Shown here: in pieces, positions 1 through 8,714 of the stretch
How the letters are laid out: every line of letters begins with the position of its first letter
How positions within the stretch are numbered: position 1 is the stretch's first letter
Source of the DNA: an uncultured Sulfitobacter sp.
GTDB taxonomy: Bacteria > Pseudomonadota > Alphaproteobacteria > Rhodobacterales > Rhodobacteraceae
NCBI GenBank assembly: GCA_938003685.1
Contig: CALKXT010000014.1
Span: 1 to 40,162 of the forward strand
DNA: 40,162 nucleotides
Direction: 5' to 3'
The notes under the pieces: generated by a model
What the model was told of the DNA's origin: nothing
Databases searched by the model: none
What the model saw: only the letters and a program-made list of their open reading frames with translations
Position numbers and translations under genes: made by a program

Positions 1-852
1 AACACCTTCACGGTCCACACCGCGCAGCAATGCGCCGATGTTGTCGCCTGCTTCACCACGGTCCAGCAACTTGCGGAACATTTCAACGCCGGTACACGTT
101 GTTTTCTTGGTGTCGCGGATACCAACGATCTCAATTTCGTCGCCCACGTTGATCACGCCACGCTCAACACGACCGGTGACAACAGTCCCACGGCCAGAGA
201 TTGAGAACACGTCCTCAACAGGCATCAAGAACGGCTGGTCAATCGCACGCGCAGGTGTTGGGATGAACGTATCAACCGCTTCCATCAACGCACGGATAGA
301 TTTCTCACCGATTTCTTCGTCGCGTCCTTCCATGGCTGCCAAGGCAGAACCGGGGATTACCGGCATGTCATCGCCAGGATATTCGTAAGAGCTTAACAAT
401 TCACGAATTTCCATTTCAACCAGTTCCAACAACTCATCGTCGTCAACCTGATCCACTTTGTTCATGTAAACAACCATCGTTGGGATGCCGACCTGGCGAC
501 CCAAAAGGATGTGCTCACGGGTTTGTGGCATCGGGCCGTCAGCCGCGTTCACAACCAGGATCGCGCCGTCCATCTGCGCCGCACCGGTGATCATGTTTTT
601 CACATAGTCCGCGTGGCCGGGGCAATCAACGTGCGCATAGTGGCGCGCTTCGGTTTCGTACTCAACGTGTGCTGTTGAAATGGTGATACCACGCGCTTTT
701 TCTTCGGGCGCGCCATCAATCTGGTCATACGCTTTGAAGTCACCAAAATACTTGGTGATCGCCGCGGTCAGTGTCGTCTTGCCGTGGTCAACGTGGCCAA
801 TCGTGCCGATGTTAACGTGCGGTTTATTACGTTCAAACTTTGCCTTTGCCAT
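1..852 (-). CDS. tuf: Elongation factor Tu (N-terminal 284 residues; runs off the window)
   Basis: GTPase that delivers aminoacyl-tRNA to the ribosome. The reading frame is open from the ATG at 852 down to base 1, so about 110 C-terminal residues of the usual ~391 lie outside the window. The GTP-binding motifs are intact: GHVDHGKT at residues 19-26, DCPGH at 76-80 and NKVD at 131-134. The start [20 protein letters not shown] is typical of alphaproteobacterial EF-Tu. A Shine-Dalgarno-like AAAGGG lies about 8 bases before the ATG. Domain 2 is entered before the window edge. The lipoprotein gene at 972-1550 is upstream on the same strand. Two tuf copies are common in this group; this window cannot show whether a second exists. 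Confidence 0.98.
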   Translation of the reverse strand, partial: MAKAKFERNKPHVNIGTIGHVDHGKTTLTAAITKYFGDFKAYDQIDGAPEEKARGITISTAHVEYETEARHYAHVDCPGHADYVKNMITGAAQMDGAILVVNAADGPMPQTREHILLGRQVGIPTMVVYMNKVDQVDDDELLELVEMEIRELLSSYEYPGDDMPVIPGSALAAMEGRDEEIGEKSIRALMEAVDTFIPTPARAIDQPFLMPVEDVFSISGRGTVVTGRVERGVINVGDEIEIVGIRDTKKTTCTGVEMFRKLLDRGEAGDNIGALLRGVDREGV

Positions 853-971
853 GGTGGCCGCCCTTTATATTTAGGGGCCCTATCATGAGGACCCAACCCA
901 TCTGGCGCGCGATGTATTGGGTCTGGAAGCTAAAATCAAGTCAGACTTGGCAGATATGGCGCTATCAATAA

Positions 972-1550
972 CTATTCAGCAGCAACAGCAGCCGCGGCAA
1001 CAGGCTCTGGTTTGCCTTTGAACCAACCTTCCGCCCGGTTTTGCTTTACCAAATAGGTCTCAAGCGCCTTAGCCGCATTCTGGCTGAGGTTCTTGAGCTG
1101 CTCTTCGGCGGATTTGGTATAACCCGACCCCACAACAGGTCCCTGATCAAAGGATTCGAAAACCGTAATCTGATAGGGCTCTTCATTTAACTTCTTGTTC
1201 TTGGCATCATCCCAGACTGTGACCTTAACAATCAGAATCGATTTAGGGGCAAATACCAACGGGATACCGGGCTGCGCCAATGCATAACCCTCAATACTCA
1301 TCCCAAAATGGTACGTACGCGCACCAGTATATCGCGAGAACCGCTCATCTGTTGCATCCGTTAAGGCTTTCGTAAGCTCTTCGGGTGTGGCCGTCCGGCT
1401 GAACGGACCTTTTTGCGCTTTGGGTGCCACAGCAATATTATGCTTTAGGCTAAAATCGCCAAGCGGCACAGCAGCTTTGCCAAGGTCGGACGCGCCATTA
1501 CAGGCGGCCAGCATCACAACAGACATCAAAACGGCAAGAATACGGATCAT
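972..1550 (-). CDS. Putative lipoprotein of unknown function
   Basis: Predicted 192-residue outer-envelope lipoprotein. I chose the ATG at 1550 because it follows a GGGGGGC stretch and starts a clean lipoprotein signal: MIR, a hydrophobic stretch, then the lipobox LAAC, with the lipidated Cys near residue 17. A longer frame starting at 1616 would place 22 unconvincing residues before the signal. The mature part is mixed alpha/beta-looking, with a C-terminal helical stretch and an Ala/Val-rich tail. I do not recognise a family. It is divergent from the P450 gene, with 124 bases between the start codons, and lies upstream of tuf on the same strand. Such small lipoproteins are common in Rhodobacterales and no specific role can be given. 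Confidence 0.8.
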   Translation of the reverse strand: MIRILAVLMSVVMLAACNGASDLGKAAVPLGDFSLKHNIAVAPKAQKGPFSRTATPEELTKALTDATDERFSRYTGARTYHFGMSIEGYALAQPGIPLVFAPKSILIVKVTVWDDAKNKKLNEEPYQITVFESFDQGPVVGSGYTKSAEEQLKNLSQNAAKALETYLVKQNRAEGWFKGKPEPVAAAAVAAE

Positions 1551-1674
1551 TAAAAGCCCCCCAAAGGCAACAGCGTCTAAAATGCGATACCGCAAGCACC
1601 ACAGGGGTGCAATCAATTGCCGCGTTGGCAGTGCGCGCAGCCAGACCTATGTTATCATCCAAGGAGCATACTTT

Positions 1675-3030
1675 ATGATCAAAACCGTCGCCCATCCTGT
1701 TCGCGTCCCCTTGGTCACAGAGCCGTGGGGAATCCTAAAAAGCCTGCAAATGGCGCGACGTAACGTGTTGAGTATCATACCTGATATCGCGACCAAACAA
1801 CCCATGGTGTCCGGCAAAACCGGAAAGCGCTGGCATATGGTCATGGATCCCGGTGCGATCCGTCACATGCTGCTGGACGCTTTAGACGATTATCCCAAAT
1901 CCGTTGTGACCAAAAATCTGTTGAAACCTGCAATTGGCGAATCGCTATTCATTGCTGAAGGCGCGCATTGGCGGTGGCAAAGGCGCGCGGCAGCACCGGT
2001 ATTTTCGCATCGAAATGTAATGAACCTCGCCCCGATCATGAGCGATGCCGCTGAGCGTGCTTGCGAGAGGATAACAGCGGCAGGACCAAAGGCTGTGAAC
2101 CTGTTGGATGAAATGGTGACAACCACTTTTGATGTGATTGGGGATGTCACTTTTTCCGGCGGCGATACCTTTGATCGCGACAAGGTGCACAGCGCAATTG
2201 ATGACTATATCTCGGAAGCGGGCAAAATTAGCTTATTCGACATCTTGGGCTTTCCAGATTGGGTTCCGCGTCCCGGTCGATTGATGTCCGGCAAAGCGCT
2301 TAAGGAAATGAAAGGCATGGCAGACGGCGCGATCGAGGCTCGGATCAATCGGGGTCATGAAGGTGTGCCAGACCTGCTAGATTTGCTACTGGAGGGCGTC
2401 GACCCCAAAACAGAGCGCAAGATGAACACAGCTGAGTTGCGCGACAATCTGCTGACTTTCATCGTCGCGGGGCACGAGACAACGGCACTTACGCTGGCAT
2501 GGTCGATGTACCTTATGGGTTTCGATCAAGATGCCCAAACCCGCGCCCGTGAGGAAGCCAAATCAGTTCTGCAAGGACGCGCTGCCACTGGTGATGACGT
2601 TGAAAACCTGCCTTTCATTCGCATGATCATCGACGAAGCCTTGCGTCTCTATCCAGCCGCAGGCGTCATATCACGCACAGCACAAAAGAAAGATACGTTA
2701 TGTGATCGGGAGGTCCTGCCCGGCGACACTGTAATGATCCCAATCTATGCGTTGGGGCGCAACGAATTGCTGTGGGACGACCCCGATGCCTTCCGGCCCG
2801 ACCGGTTCAAGGATCGCAAAGCGATAGACCGCTACGCCTACCTGCCTTTTGGCGATGGCCCGCGGATTTGTATAGGAGCAAGCTTTGCCTTGCAGGAAGC
2901 GGTAATTATTCTTGCAACACTCTTGTCACGATTCAAATTCACACCTGTTGCTGGCAAAGACCCTGAACCCGTGATGATCCTGACATTGCGGCCAGAAGGC
3001 GGCGTTTGGCTAACGGCAGAATCTGTTTAG
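1675..3030 (+). CDS. Cytochrome P450
   Basis: Haem-thiolate monooxygenase of 451 residues. All hallmark motifs are present: the I-helix AGHETT at residues 265-270 (oxygen activation), the K-helix ExxR with E321 and R324, and the haem loop FGDGPRICIG at 392-401 with the iron ligand Cys399. The start is the ATG at 1675, preceded by AAGGAG at 1661-1666; the open frame continues upstream to 1387 but overlaps the divergent lipoprotein gene and has no family similarity. The haem loop resembles the CYP4/CYP102-like class more than soluble CYP101-like enzymes, which hints at fatty-acid-like or other hydrophobic substrates, but the substrate cannot be read from sequence. No ferredoxin or reductase gene is adjacent, so electrons must come from partners encoded elsewhere. 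Its stop codon interlocks with that of the M48 peptidase. Confidence 0.95.
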   Translation: MIKTVAHPVRVPLVTEPWGILKSLQMARRNVLSIIPDIATKQPMVSGKTGKRWHMVMDPGAIRHMLLDALDDYPKSVVTKNLLKPAIGESLFIAEGAHWRWQRRAAAPVFSHRNVMNLAPIMSDAAERACERITAAGPKAVNLLDEMVTTTFDVIGDVTFSGGDTFDRDKVHSAIDDYISEAGKISLFDILGFPDWVPRPGRLMSGKALKEMKGMADGAIEARINRGHEGVPDLLDLLLEGVDPKTERKMNTAELRDNLLTFIVAGHETTALTLAWSMYLMGFDQDAQTRAREEAKSVLQGRAATGDDVENLPFIRMIIDEALRLYPAAGVISRTAQKKDTLCDREVLPGDTVMIPIYALGRNELLWDDPDAFRPDRFKDRKAIDRYAYLPFGDGPRICIGASFALQEAVIILATLLSRFKFTPVAGKDPEPVMILTLRPEGGVWLTAESV

Positions 3031-4118
3031 CCACAGATATTTTGCAAAGCAGCCCAGTCTTCATCACTCATAGATGGTTCGTATGTCGCATCGGGATCGA
3101 TGACAGCACGTGAAGCCGTAATGCGTTCGCTTAATGTCGGGTGGCTTAGAAAATGTGATGTAACGCCTGCGCTGTCGCCGTGTTTGTCACGCATGCTTTC
3201 AAACATGTCGCCCAGCGCACCGGGATTAATCCCTGCCTGTGACAACACGCCGTAGGCAAACGTGTCTGCGCCAGTTTCTGCGCCTTGCGAATATTGCGCA
3301 CTGATCAATCGTTCAGCCAAAAGCAAGACCGCAGCGCCCCCGGCAAAATCACCAAACAACAGCCCCAACACCCCAATTGATCCAGCAGAGCGGAGCGCAT
3401 GACGCGTTGGATCGCGGCTGATGACATGCCCGATTTCGTGCGCCAATACAGCCGCCACTTCATCAGGCCCGTCCGCGGCATCAATCAAGCCACGAAAGAT
3501 CACGACAAACCCACCGGGCAAGGCAAAGGCGTTGACCATTTCATGGTCCAAAACAGACACGGTCACATCCTGCCTAAAATCGCGCTTCCCACTGAGGTTT
3601 GTGACCAACCGTTCTAATGCCGCTTTGCCCTTGGACACCTCACAAACTTCTAGTGGGTTCAATCCGGTCTCATCCAATGCATCGCGAATATGACCAAGCG
3701 TCGCTTCGCCAAGGACACGTTCACCTTCTGGCGGGATCAACACGGCCAAATTATCCGCAAGCAACGGGATCAACAACCCAATCTGCAACGCCACAGCGGC
3801 CACAGCGGCCAATGCCCATGCCACCAACCGCCCGCGCCCCTTGGGCGGGCTGCGCCGTCGTAAATTTGGCATGTCCCGCAGAAATTTCGCGTCTTTCAAA
3901 ACCAGTCTCGCCAATGGATCATTCACCCATCGCAACATTGGGTTCGTCTTTGCCGCACTATCGGATATCTGACGTATCTCTGAGAGAGGCCAGCGGATTG
4001 TGCTGCCATCCTCAAGCTTTAGTTCAAGAGTATCACCAGATATTTCCGGCTGCACTGGCTGACCAACAGGGGCATCACCATCAAAATAATGCGCGCGCGC
4101 GGGCATCAGGCCGCTCAT
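3027..4118 (-). CDS. M48-family zinc metallopeptidase, membrane anchored
   Basis: Protein of 363 residues. The zinc-binding HExxH motif is HEIGH at residues 227-231, in the context AAVLAHEIGHVISRD typical of the M48 (Ste24/HtpX/BepA-like) peptidases. A hydrophobic segment around residues 100-122 is a likely membrane anchor after an N-terminal cytoplasmic part, leaving the catalytic domain probably periplasmic. The ATG overlaps the stop of the DUF898 gene (ATGA at 4115-4118), so the two are translationally coupled. M48 peptidases and DUF898 (YjgN-like) membrane proteins are often neighbours in proteobacteria, which suggests a shared envelope quality-control role; substrates are unknown. Confidence 0.92.
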   Translation of the reverse strand: MSGLMPARAHYFDGDAPVGQPVQPEISGDTLELKLEDGSTIRWPLSEIRQISDSAAKTNPMLRWVNDPLARLVLKDAKFLRDMPNLRRRSPPKGRGRLVAWALAAVAAVALQIGLLIPLLADNLAVLIPPEGERVLGEATLGHIRDALDETGLNPLEVCEVSKGKAALERLVTNLSGKRDFRQDVTVSVLDHEMVNAFALPGGFVVIFRGLIDAADGPDEVAAVLAHEIGHVISRDPTRHALRSAGSIGVLGLLFGDFAGGAAVLLLAERLISAQYSQGAETGADTFAYGVLSQAGINPGALGDMFESMRDKHGDSAGVTSHFLSHPTLSERITASRAVIDPDATYEPSMSDEDWAALQNICG

Positions 4119-5470
4119 ATTGCTGCCCCTAGATCAAGCGCTTCTGCAAAGCCTTCTGCTTCTGCGAATTCATCGCGGGCGCGTTGGCTGATGGACGAAA
4201 TGCCGATGGTATTGGGCAGGGTTGTGGTCAGCGCCATGTGTCGCATAATCGGGAATGTCACAAAGGTGTTGTGCAACACACCCCACATCAAGAATACGCC
4301 AAGGTACACAGCACCCAACAGAACAAGAGCCGCCCAGCGCGGCCAATCCGACAACAAGTTCATATCCCCACTATGCTCTGAGAATAGCGTTTCAAACCCA
4401 AAGAACACAGCGGACAAAAGCAATAACAGCAGCATCCCAATCACTAAAACTATGTAGGCAATAAAATTGCCCAACACATAAATCATCGTGATTCGTGGCC
4501 CGTTGAGAGCAGAAGCAAAGGTGACACCCTCCGCGCTCTTGTAGTTTGCCATTATGCGTTTGGCGACCCAGCGATAGTGGATCGCCCCAAACAACAACCC
4601 AAACAGACAGATTGGAATCAGCAACAGCCGCGCTGGATTTTCAATTCCAAAAGGGCCCTCTTTGCCATCAAAAATCAAATCAGTTTGCATGAATTCGTCG
4701 AGAGATGATGGCAAATTCTCCACGATCGGCTCGGTAAAAACGACCCAAATTATCGTTACCAAAAGCAAAACAAGAAAGGCCAAAAACGGCACCGCCGCGC
4801 GGTATAACATTTGCCAGCGCCCACCCTGCACCAGTTTGGCAGAGCCAAAATAGGTGCGGTCCGTTCTATACTTTTCCAACAAAAACGTCATGCGCGGCCA
4901 AAGGATGCCGAGGCTCACGATAGTGAGCGTCCAATACAGCAACGCCCTGCCTGCATAGCCCCATGCGCCTTTTTCCAACCCAAACCGCACACCCCGCCAA
5001 CGGGTACGCGCCAGAACGTATCGTCGCGCGCGGTAGCGGGCATAAAACCAGATTGGTATCACCCCCGCAAAGCTGGCCAAATACCCAACCCAAGATGAGT
5101 TAAAGACCGAAAAGCTAACAAACATCAGCAGCAGGTTCACGATGCCAATGTAGAATGTGAGGATCACCACTGCGATAAAGAACCCCAGTAGCTTTTCAAT
5201 TGGATCACCTAAATATTCCAAGGGATGACCGCCGGGACGAATTGCAGACCAATACCAACGACGCAGGCGCGTTTTCATCCAGAACCGATAAAAGCCCAGT
5301 GTCAGGATTGTGAAAAACCCAGTTTTCAGCGCCAGCCAAAACAACGCACCGCGCCGGCCCACAAAATCAACGTGCATCGTGCCGTCTGTGGGTACTTCGC
5401 ACTCAGGTTTTGCGACGGATACCTGCGGCTGTGCGCCCCACGGGCTGCTTGGGATGCTTGCGTCACTCAT
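4115..5470 (-). CDS. DUF898 (YjgN-like) integral membrane protein
   Basis: Polytopic inner-membrane protein of about 451 residues with repeated motifs of the DUF898/YjgN family: the aromatic stretch FLTLGFYRFWMKTRLRRWYW-like near the N-terminus (quoted loosely) and recurring basic-aromatic loops such as YRARRYVLARTRWRGVRFG. I count roughly eight hydrophobic segments. The start at 5470 gives MSDASIPSSP; the frame stays open to 5539 but the extra 23 residues lie in the spacer to parC and look random. It sits 16 bases after parC on the same strand and overlaps the M48 peptidase start by four bases. No biochemical function is established for the family; E. coli yjgN is also uncharacterised. Confidence 0.88.
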   Translation of the reverse strand: MSDASIPSSPWGAQPQVSVAKPECEVPTDGTMHVDFVGRRGALFWLALKTGFFTILTLGFYRFWMKTRLRRWYWSAIRPGGHPLEYLGDPIEKLLGFFIAVVILTFYIGIVNLLLMFVSFSVFNSSWVGYLASFAGVIPIWFYARYRARRYVLARTRWRGVRFGLEKGAWGYAGRALLYWTLTIVSLGILWPRMTFLLEKYRTDRTYFGSAKLVQGGRWQMLYRAAVPFLAFLVLLLVTIIWVVFTEPIVENLPSSLDEFMQTDLIFDGKEGPFGIENPARLLLIPICLFGLLFGAIHYRWVAKRIMANYKSAEGVTFASALNGPRITMIYVLGNFIAYIVLVIGMLLLLLLSAVFFGFETLFSEHSGDMNLLSDWPRWAALVLLGAVYLGVFLMWGVLHNTFVTFPIMRHMALTTTLPNTIGISSISQRARDEFAEAEGFAEALDLGAAI

Positions 5471-5486
5471 GCCGCGCGACCCTAAC

Positions 5487-7808
5487 TTAGGTAAATTTGT
5501 TGTCGCGCGGGAAGCCACGAGGGGCCATACGACCCGCACTTGCGCGTTTACTGGCCCATTCGGTCAGCGCTGTTTCAGTCCGGGTACGGCCAGCCGGGTC
5601 TTGCCAGCTTAGTCCAAGAGCAAGCTCAAAGGTTGTCGCGTCAGACAACCCACCGTCTTTGTATTTCTGCAAGCGCACGCCCTTGCCACGGCCCATTTCG
5701 GGCAGTTCGTTCAAGGGGAACACCAACACTTTGCGGTTCTCACCAACCGTTGCAACCATGTCGCCACTGATCGGTTTACATACCAGTGCTTTGACATCGC
5801 CGCGCACGTTCAACACCTGCTTACCGCTGCGGGTCTGCGCAATGACATCATCCTCAGGCACCACAAATCCGTCACCCGACGATGACGCAACCAGTAGTTT
5901 GCGAGCCGGTTGATGGATGAACAAATCAACGATCTGAACCTCGTTTGGCAAATCAACCATCAAACGCAATGGTTCGCCCATGCCACGCCCACCGGGCAGA
6001 GTTGAGGCAGACAAGGTGTAGAACCGCCCATTCGAACCAAACACAAGCAAACGATCCGTTGTTTCCGCATGGAAGATATAGCTTGGCCCATCGCCGTCTT
6101 TGAATTTCAATTCGCGACCCAGATCGATGTGTCCGGTCATCGCTCTGATCCAGCCCATCTGGCTACAGACCACAGTGATCGGCTCACGGTCGATCATCGC
6201 CTCAATGGGCACATCCTCGACTTCGCCCGCCTCGGCAAACGTGGTCAAGCGGCCACCGCGATTGACGCCATCAATGACCCAATCTTTGCCAAACTGTTTT
6301 TTGGTTTCGCGCAATTGATCTGCGATGCTTGACCACTGCAAATCGTCACTTTCCAGCAAATCTTCAAGCCCGGCGCGTTCTTCCATAAGGGCGGATTGTT
6401 CGCGCAGCAGTTCCAATTCTTCCAAACGCCGCAAGGACCGCAAACGCATGTTCAGGATCGCATCAACCTGCACTTCACTCAGTGAATACTCCGTTGAGGG
6501 CGGCGGCGTGACGTAATCCGCCTCATCCATTGCGCGCACATGTTCGCGACCCCAATCTTCACGCATCAGTGCAGCTTTGGGTTCATCGTCATAACGGATA
6601 ATATCGATCACCCGGTCAAGATTTAGAAAGGCAACGATAAACCCTTCCAACACCTCAAGGCGATGGTCGATCTTTTCCATCCGGTGCGCAGAACGGCGTT
6701 GCAATACCTCACGACGGTGATCCAAAAACGCACGCAGCACTTCCTTCATGCTGCATACTTTGGGCGTTAGACCGTCGATCAGCACGTTCATGTTCAGCGA
6801 AAACCGGACCTCAAGGTCCGAGTTGCGAAATAACATGCCCATCAACACATCTGGATCCACGTTCTTGGAACGTGGTTCGATGATCATCCGCACATCTTCG
6901 GCGGATTCGTCACGCACATCACCAAGAATCGGTATCTTCTTTGTGTTAATCAAATCCGCGATCTTTTCGATCAACTTGGATTTCTGCACCTGATAGGGAA
7001 TTTCAGTAACGACAATCTGCCAAACCCCACGCCCAAGGTCTTCGATCTCCCAACGGCAGCGTAGTCGGAACCCCCCCTTACCGGTACGATACGCCGTGGC
7101 GATACTTTCGGGGGTTTCAACAATCACCCCACCGGTCGGAAAATCCGGCCCCGGCACATAGTTGAGCAATGTATCATCGCGCGCATCGGGCGTTTTAATC
7201 AGGTGAATACAGGCGTCACACAATTCAGCAATATTATGAGGTGGAATGTTAGTCGCCATCCCAACCGCAATGCCGGACGATCCATTGGCCAAGAGGTTCG
7301 GGAACTGCGCAGGCAAAACAACAGGTTCAGTCAACGTGCCGTCATAGTTTTCGCGAAAATCAACGGCGTTTTCGGTCAAACCTTCTAGCATCGCCTCAGC
7401 GACCGCTGTCATGCGCGCTTCGGTATATCGGCTTGCAGCGGGATTATCGCCATCGATGTTGCCAAAGTTACCCTGACCATCCACCAACGGATATCGGACG
7501 TTAAAGTCCTGGGCCAAACGCGCCATGGCATCATAAATCGCGCCATCCCCATGCGGGTGATAGTTACCCATCACATCGCCACTGATCTTGGCGGATTTAC
7601 GAAATCCTCCATCAGAGGAAAGGCGCAGTTCGCGCATCGCGTAAAGGATTCGGCGGTGAACTGGCTTTAACCCATCACGTGCATCAGGCAGCGCACGGTG
7701 CATAATTGTCGACAATGCATAGGTCAGATAGCGGTCGCCCAACGCGCGGCGCAGCGGTTCGGACACCTCATGCGGGTCCATATTGGGGGGATCAGTAACA
7801 TCTGACAT
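5487..7808 (-). CDS. parC: DNA topoisomerase IV subunit A
   Basis: DNA-breaking and rejoining subunit of topoisomerase IV, which decatenates daughter chromosomes with ParE. The product is 773 residues, shorter than GyrA, and the C-terminal beta-propeller lacks the GyrA box, supporting ParC rather than GyrA. The catalytic tyrosine is Tyr128 in AASRYTEARM. The quinolone-resistance region reads HPHGDGAIYD at 84-93, so glycine (Gly89) stands where E. coli ParC has Ser80. I chose the ATG at 7808 (MSDVTDPPNMDP); the open frame extends to 7931 but that extension is Cys-rich and not family-like. DUF898 and M48 genes follow closely on the same strand. Confidence 0.96.
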   Translation of the reverse strand: MSDVTDPPNMDPHEVSEPLRRALGDRYLTYALSTIMHRALPDARDGLKPVHRRILYAMRELRLSSDGGFRKSAKISGDVMGNYHPHGDGAIYDAMARLAQDFNVRYPLVDGQGNFGNIDGDNPAASRYTEARMTAVAEAMLEGLTENAVDFRENYDGTLTEPVVLPAQFPNLLANGSSGIAVGMATNIPPHNIAELCDACIHLIKTPDARDDTLLNYVPGPDFPTGGVIVETPESIATAYRTGKGGFRLRCRWEIEDLGRGVWQIVVTEIPYQVQKSKLIEKIADLINTKKIPILGDVRDESAEDVRMIIEPRSKNVDPDVLMGMLFRNSDLEVRFSLNMNVLIDGLTPKVCSMKEVLRAFLDHRREVLQRRSAHRMEKIDHRLEVLEGFIVAFLNLDRVIDIIRYDDEPKAALMREDWGREHVRAMDEADYVTPPPSTEYSLSEVQVDAILNMRLRSLRRLEELELLREQSALMEERAGLEDLLESDDLQWSSIADQLRETKKQFGKDWVIDGVNRGGRLTTFAEAGEVEDVPIEAMIDREPITVVCSQMGWIRAMTGHIDLGRELKFKDGDGPSYIFHAETTDRLLVFGSNGRFYTLSASTLPGGRGMGEPLRLMVDLPNEVQIVDLFIHQPARKLLVASSSGDGFVVPEDDVIAQTRSGKQVLNVRGDVKALVCKPISGDMVATVGENRKVLVFPLNELPEMGRGKGVRLQKYKDGGLSDATTFELALGLSWQDPAGRTRTETALTEWASKRASAGRMAPRGFPRDNKFT

Positions 7809-7963
7809 AGATGCTGTGTAGCCAAGGGTGCGGCATGCAGCAAGTCGATGATTGCACGACCAGCACAATAGGTCACACCAACTGAGGCACAGCGGACACG
7901 GGGAGAGGTTTTTACGTTTTCCCCTGCCCAATTTATTAATTATTTGCTAATGAGAAGTCGGGG

Positions 7964-7984
7964 GGAGTTTTGTGGGCAAACTCC
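7964..7984 (+). promoter_or_regulatory. Inverted repeat in the leader of the SH3-domain gene
   Basis: The 203-base gap between parC and the divergent SH3-domain gene should hold both promoters. Within it GGAGTTT (7964-7970) and AAACTCC (7978-7984) form a perfect 7-base stem with a 7-base loop, 27 bases before the ATG at 8012. It has no T tract, so it is more likely an operator or a leader hairpin than a terminator. The AT-rich stretch at 7931-7951 is a plausible place for a promoter but I cannot assign boxes with confidence. Confidence 0.35.
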
Positions 7985-8011
7985 TAAAGTTGTGAATCTT
8001 GGGGTCTTGTG

Positions 8012-8653
8012 ATGAAAAAGTTTATCCTGTTGTCGTTTGGTTTTTTGGGCTGGGCCTTTTATGAAATGAGCGGCGGCGCTGATTTCGAACCTGCCAGTGT
8101 ACGTATGGCGCACCTGAATCCCGTAACAGAAACAGAGTTGGTTGCAGCGGCCCCATCAACAGCCGCAACCATGCAAGAGGTTGTTGTGGCTGATGCTTCA
8201 CCCGCCTTTGTTGATACAGACCCACCGCTTAATAACGACGTAACACGGGTATCTTTGAACCTGACAACGCTAGAAGACGTTTTGGCCGAGGCCGATCCAG
8301 TAGGCACAGTGGCAGAAGAAGTTGGGACAGGCGTTCCTGTAAATGTTGGTGTGACCCTCACCTCTGCTGATACGCCCGCTATTATTCCCAGTTTGATTGC
8401 CCCCAACGACACAGGTGGAGCTGTTCAAGAGGCGTCCCTAATCACCTCTTCATCCAGTGACCTGCGCACAGTGTCAGCAAACCGAGTTAATGTACGTGGT
8501 GGTCCGGGAACTGATTTCGGTGTTGTCACAAAATTGGTACGCGGCAACGAAGTCGAAGTGATCCAAGACAATGGTGACGGCTGGGTCAAAATGCGCCCTG
8601 TCGATGGTGGACCAGAAGGATGGATGGCTGATTTTCTTTTGGTAGGCGGCTAA
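8012..8653 (+). CDS. SH3-domain (SH3_3-type) envelope protein
   Basis: Protein of 213 residues. An N-terminal hydrophobic segment (KKFILLSFGFLGWAFYEM) acts as signal or anchor. A long low-complexity middle rich in Ala, Val, Thr and Asp follows, and the last ~62 residues form a bacterial SH3 domain: SANRVNVRGGPGTDFGVV, then a KLVRGNEVEVI strand and GWVKMRPVDG, ending in GWMADFLL. Bacterial SH3 domains usually bind peptidoglycan or peptides in the periplasm. A GTG at 8009 precedes the ATG at 8012 in frame; GGGG at 8001-8004 suits either, and I prefer the ATG. A terminator follows directly. The exact role is unknown. Confidence 0.88.
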   Translation: MKKFILLSFGFLGWAFYEMSGGADFEPASVRMAHLNPVTETELVAAAPSTAATMQEVVVADASPAFVDTDPPLNNDVTRVSLNLTTLEDVLAEADPVGTVAEEVGTGVPVNVGVTLTSADTPAIIPSLIAPNDTGGAVQEASLITSSSSDLRTVSANRVNVRGGPGTDFGVVTKLVRGNEVEVIQDNGDGWVKMRPVDGGPEGWMADFLLVGG

Positions 8654-8686
8654 GGCTCATTGCCTTCATATCCGCGACACGCGATG

Positions 8687-8714
8687 AAAGGTCTCCAACT
8701 TGGGGGCCTTTTTT
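8687..8714 (+). terminator. Rho-independent terminator touching the next start codon
   Basis: AAAGGTCTCC (8687-8696) pairs with GGGGGCCTTT (8702-8711), counting three G-T pairs, around a five-base loop, and is followed by a T run to 8714. It lies 33 bases after the SH3 gene stop. The T run ends immediately before the ATG of the SDR gene at 8715, and the G run of the 3' arm is the only Shine-Dalgarno-like sequence for that gene. Confidence 0.75.

Noticed and set aside
1387-1674. N-terminal extension of the P450 reading frame
   Set aside because: It overlaps the divergent lipoprotein gene, has no family similarity, and the ATG at 1675 has a good ribosome binding site.
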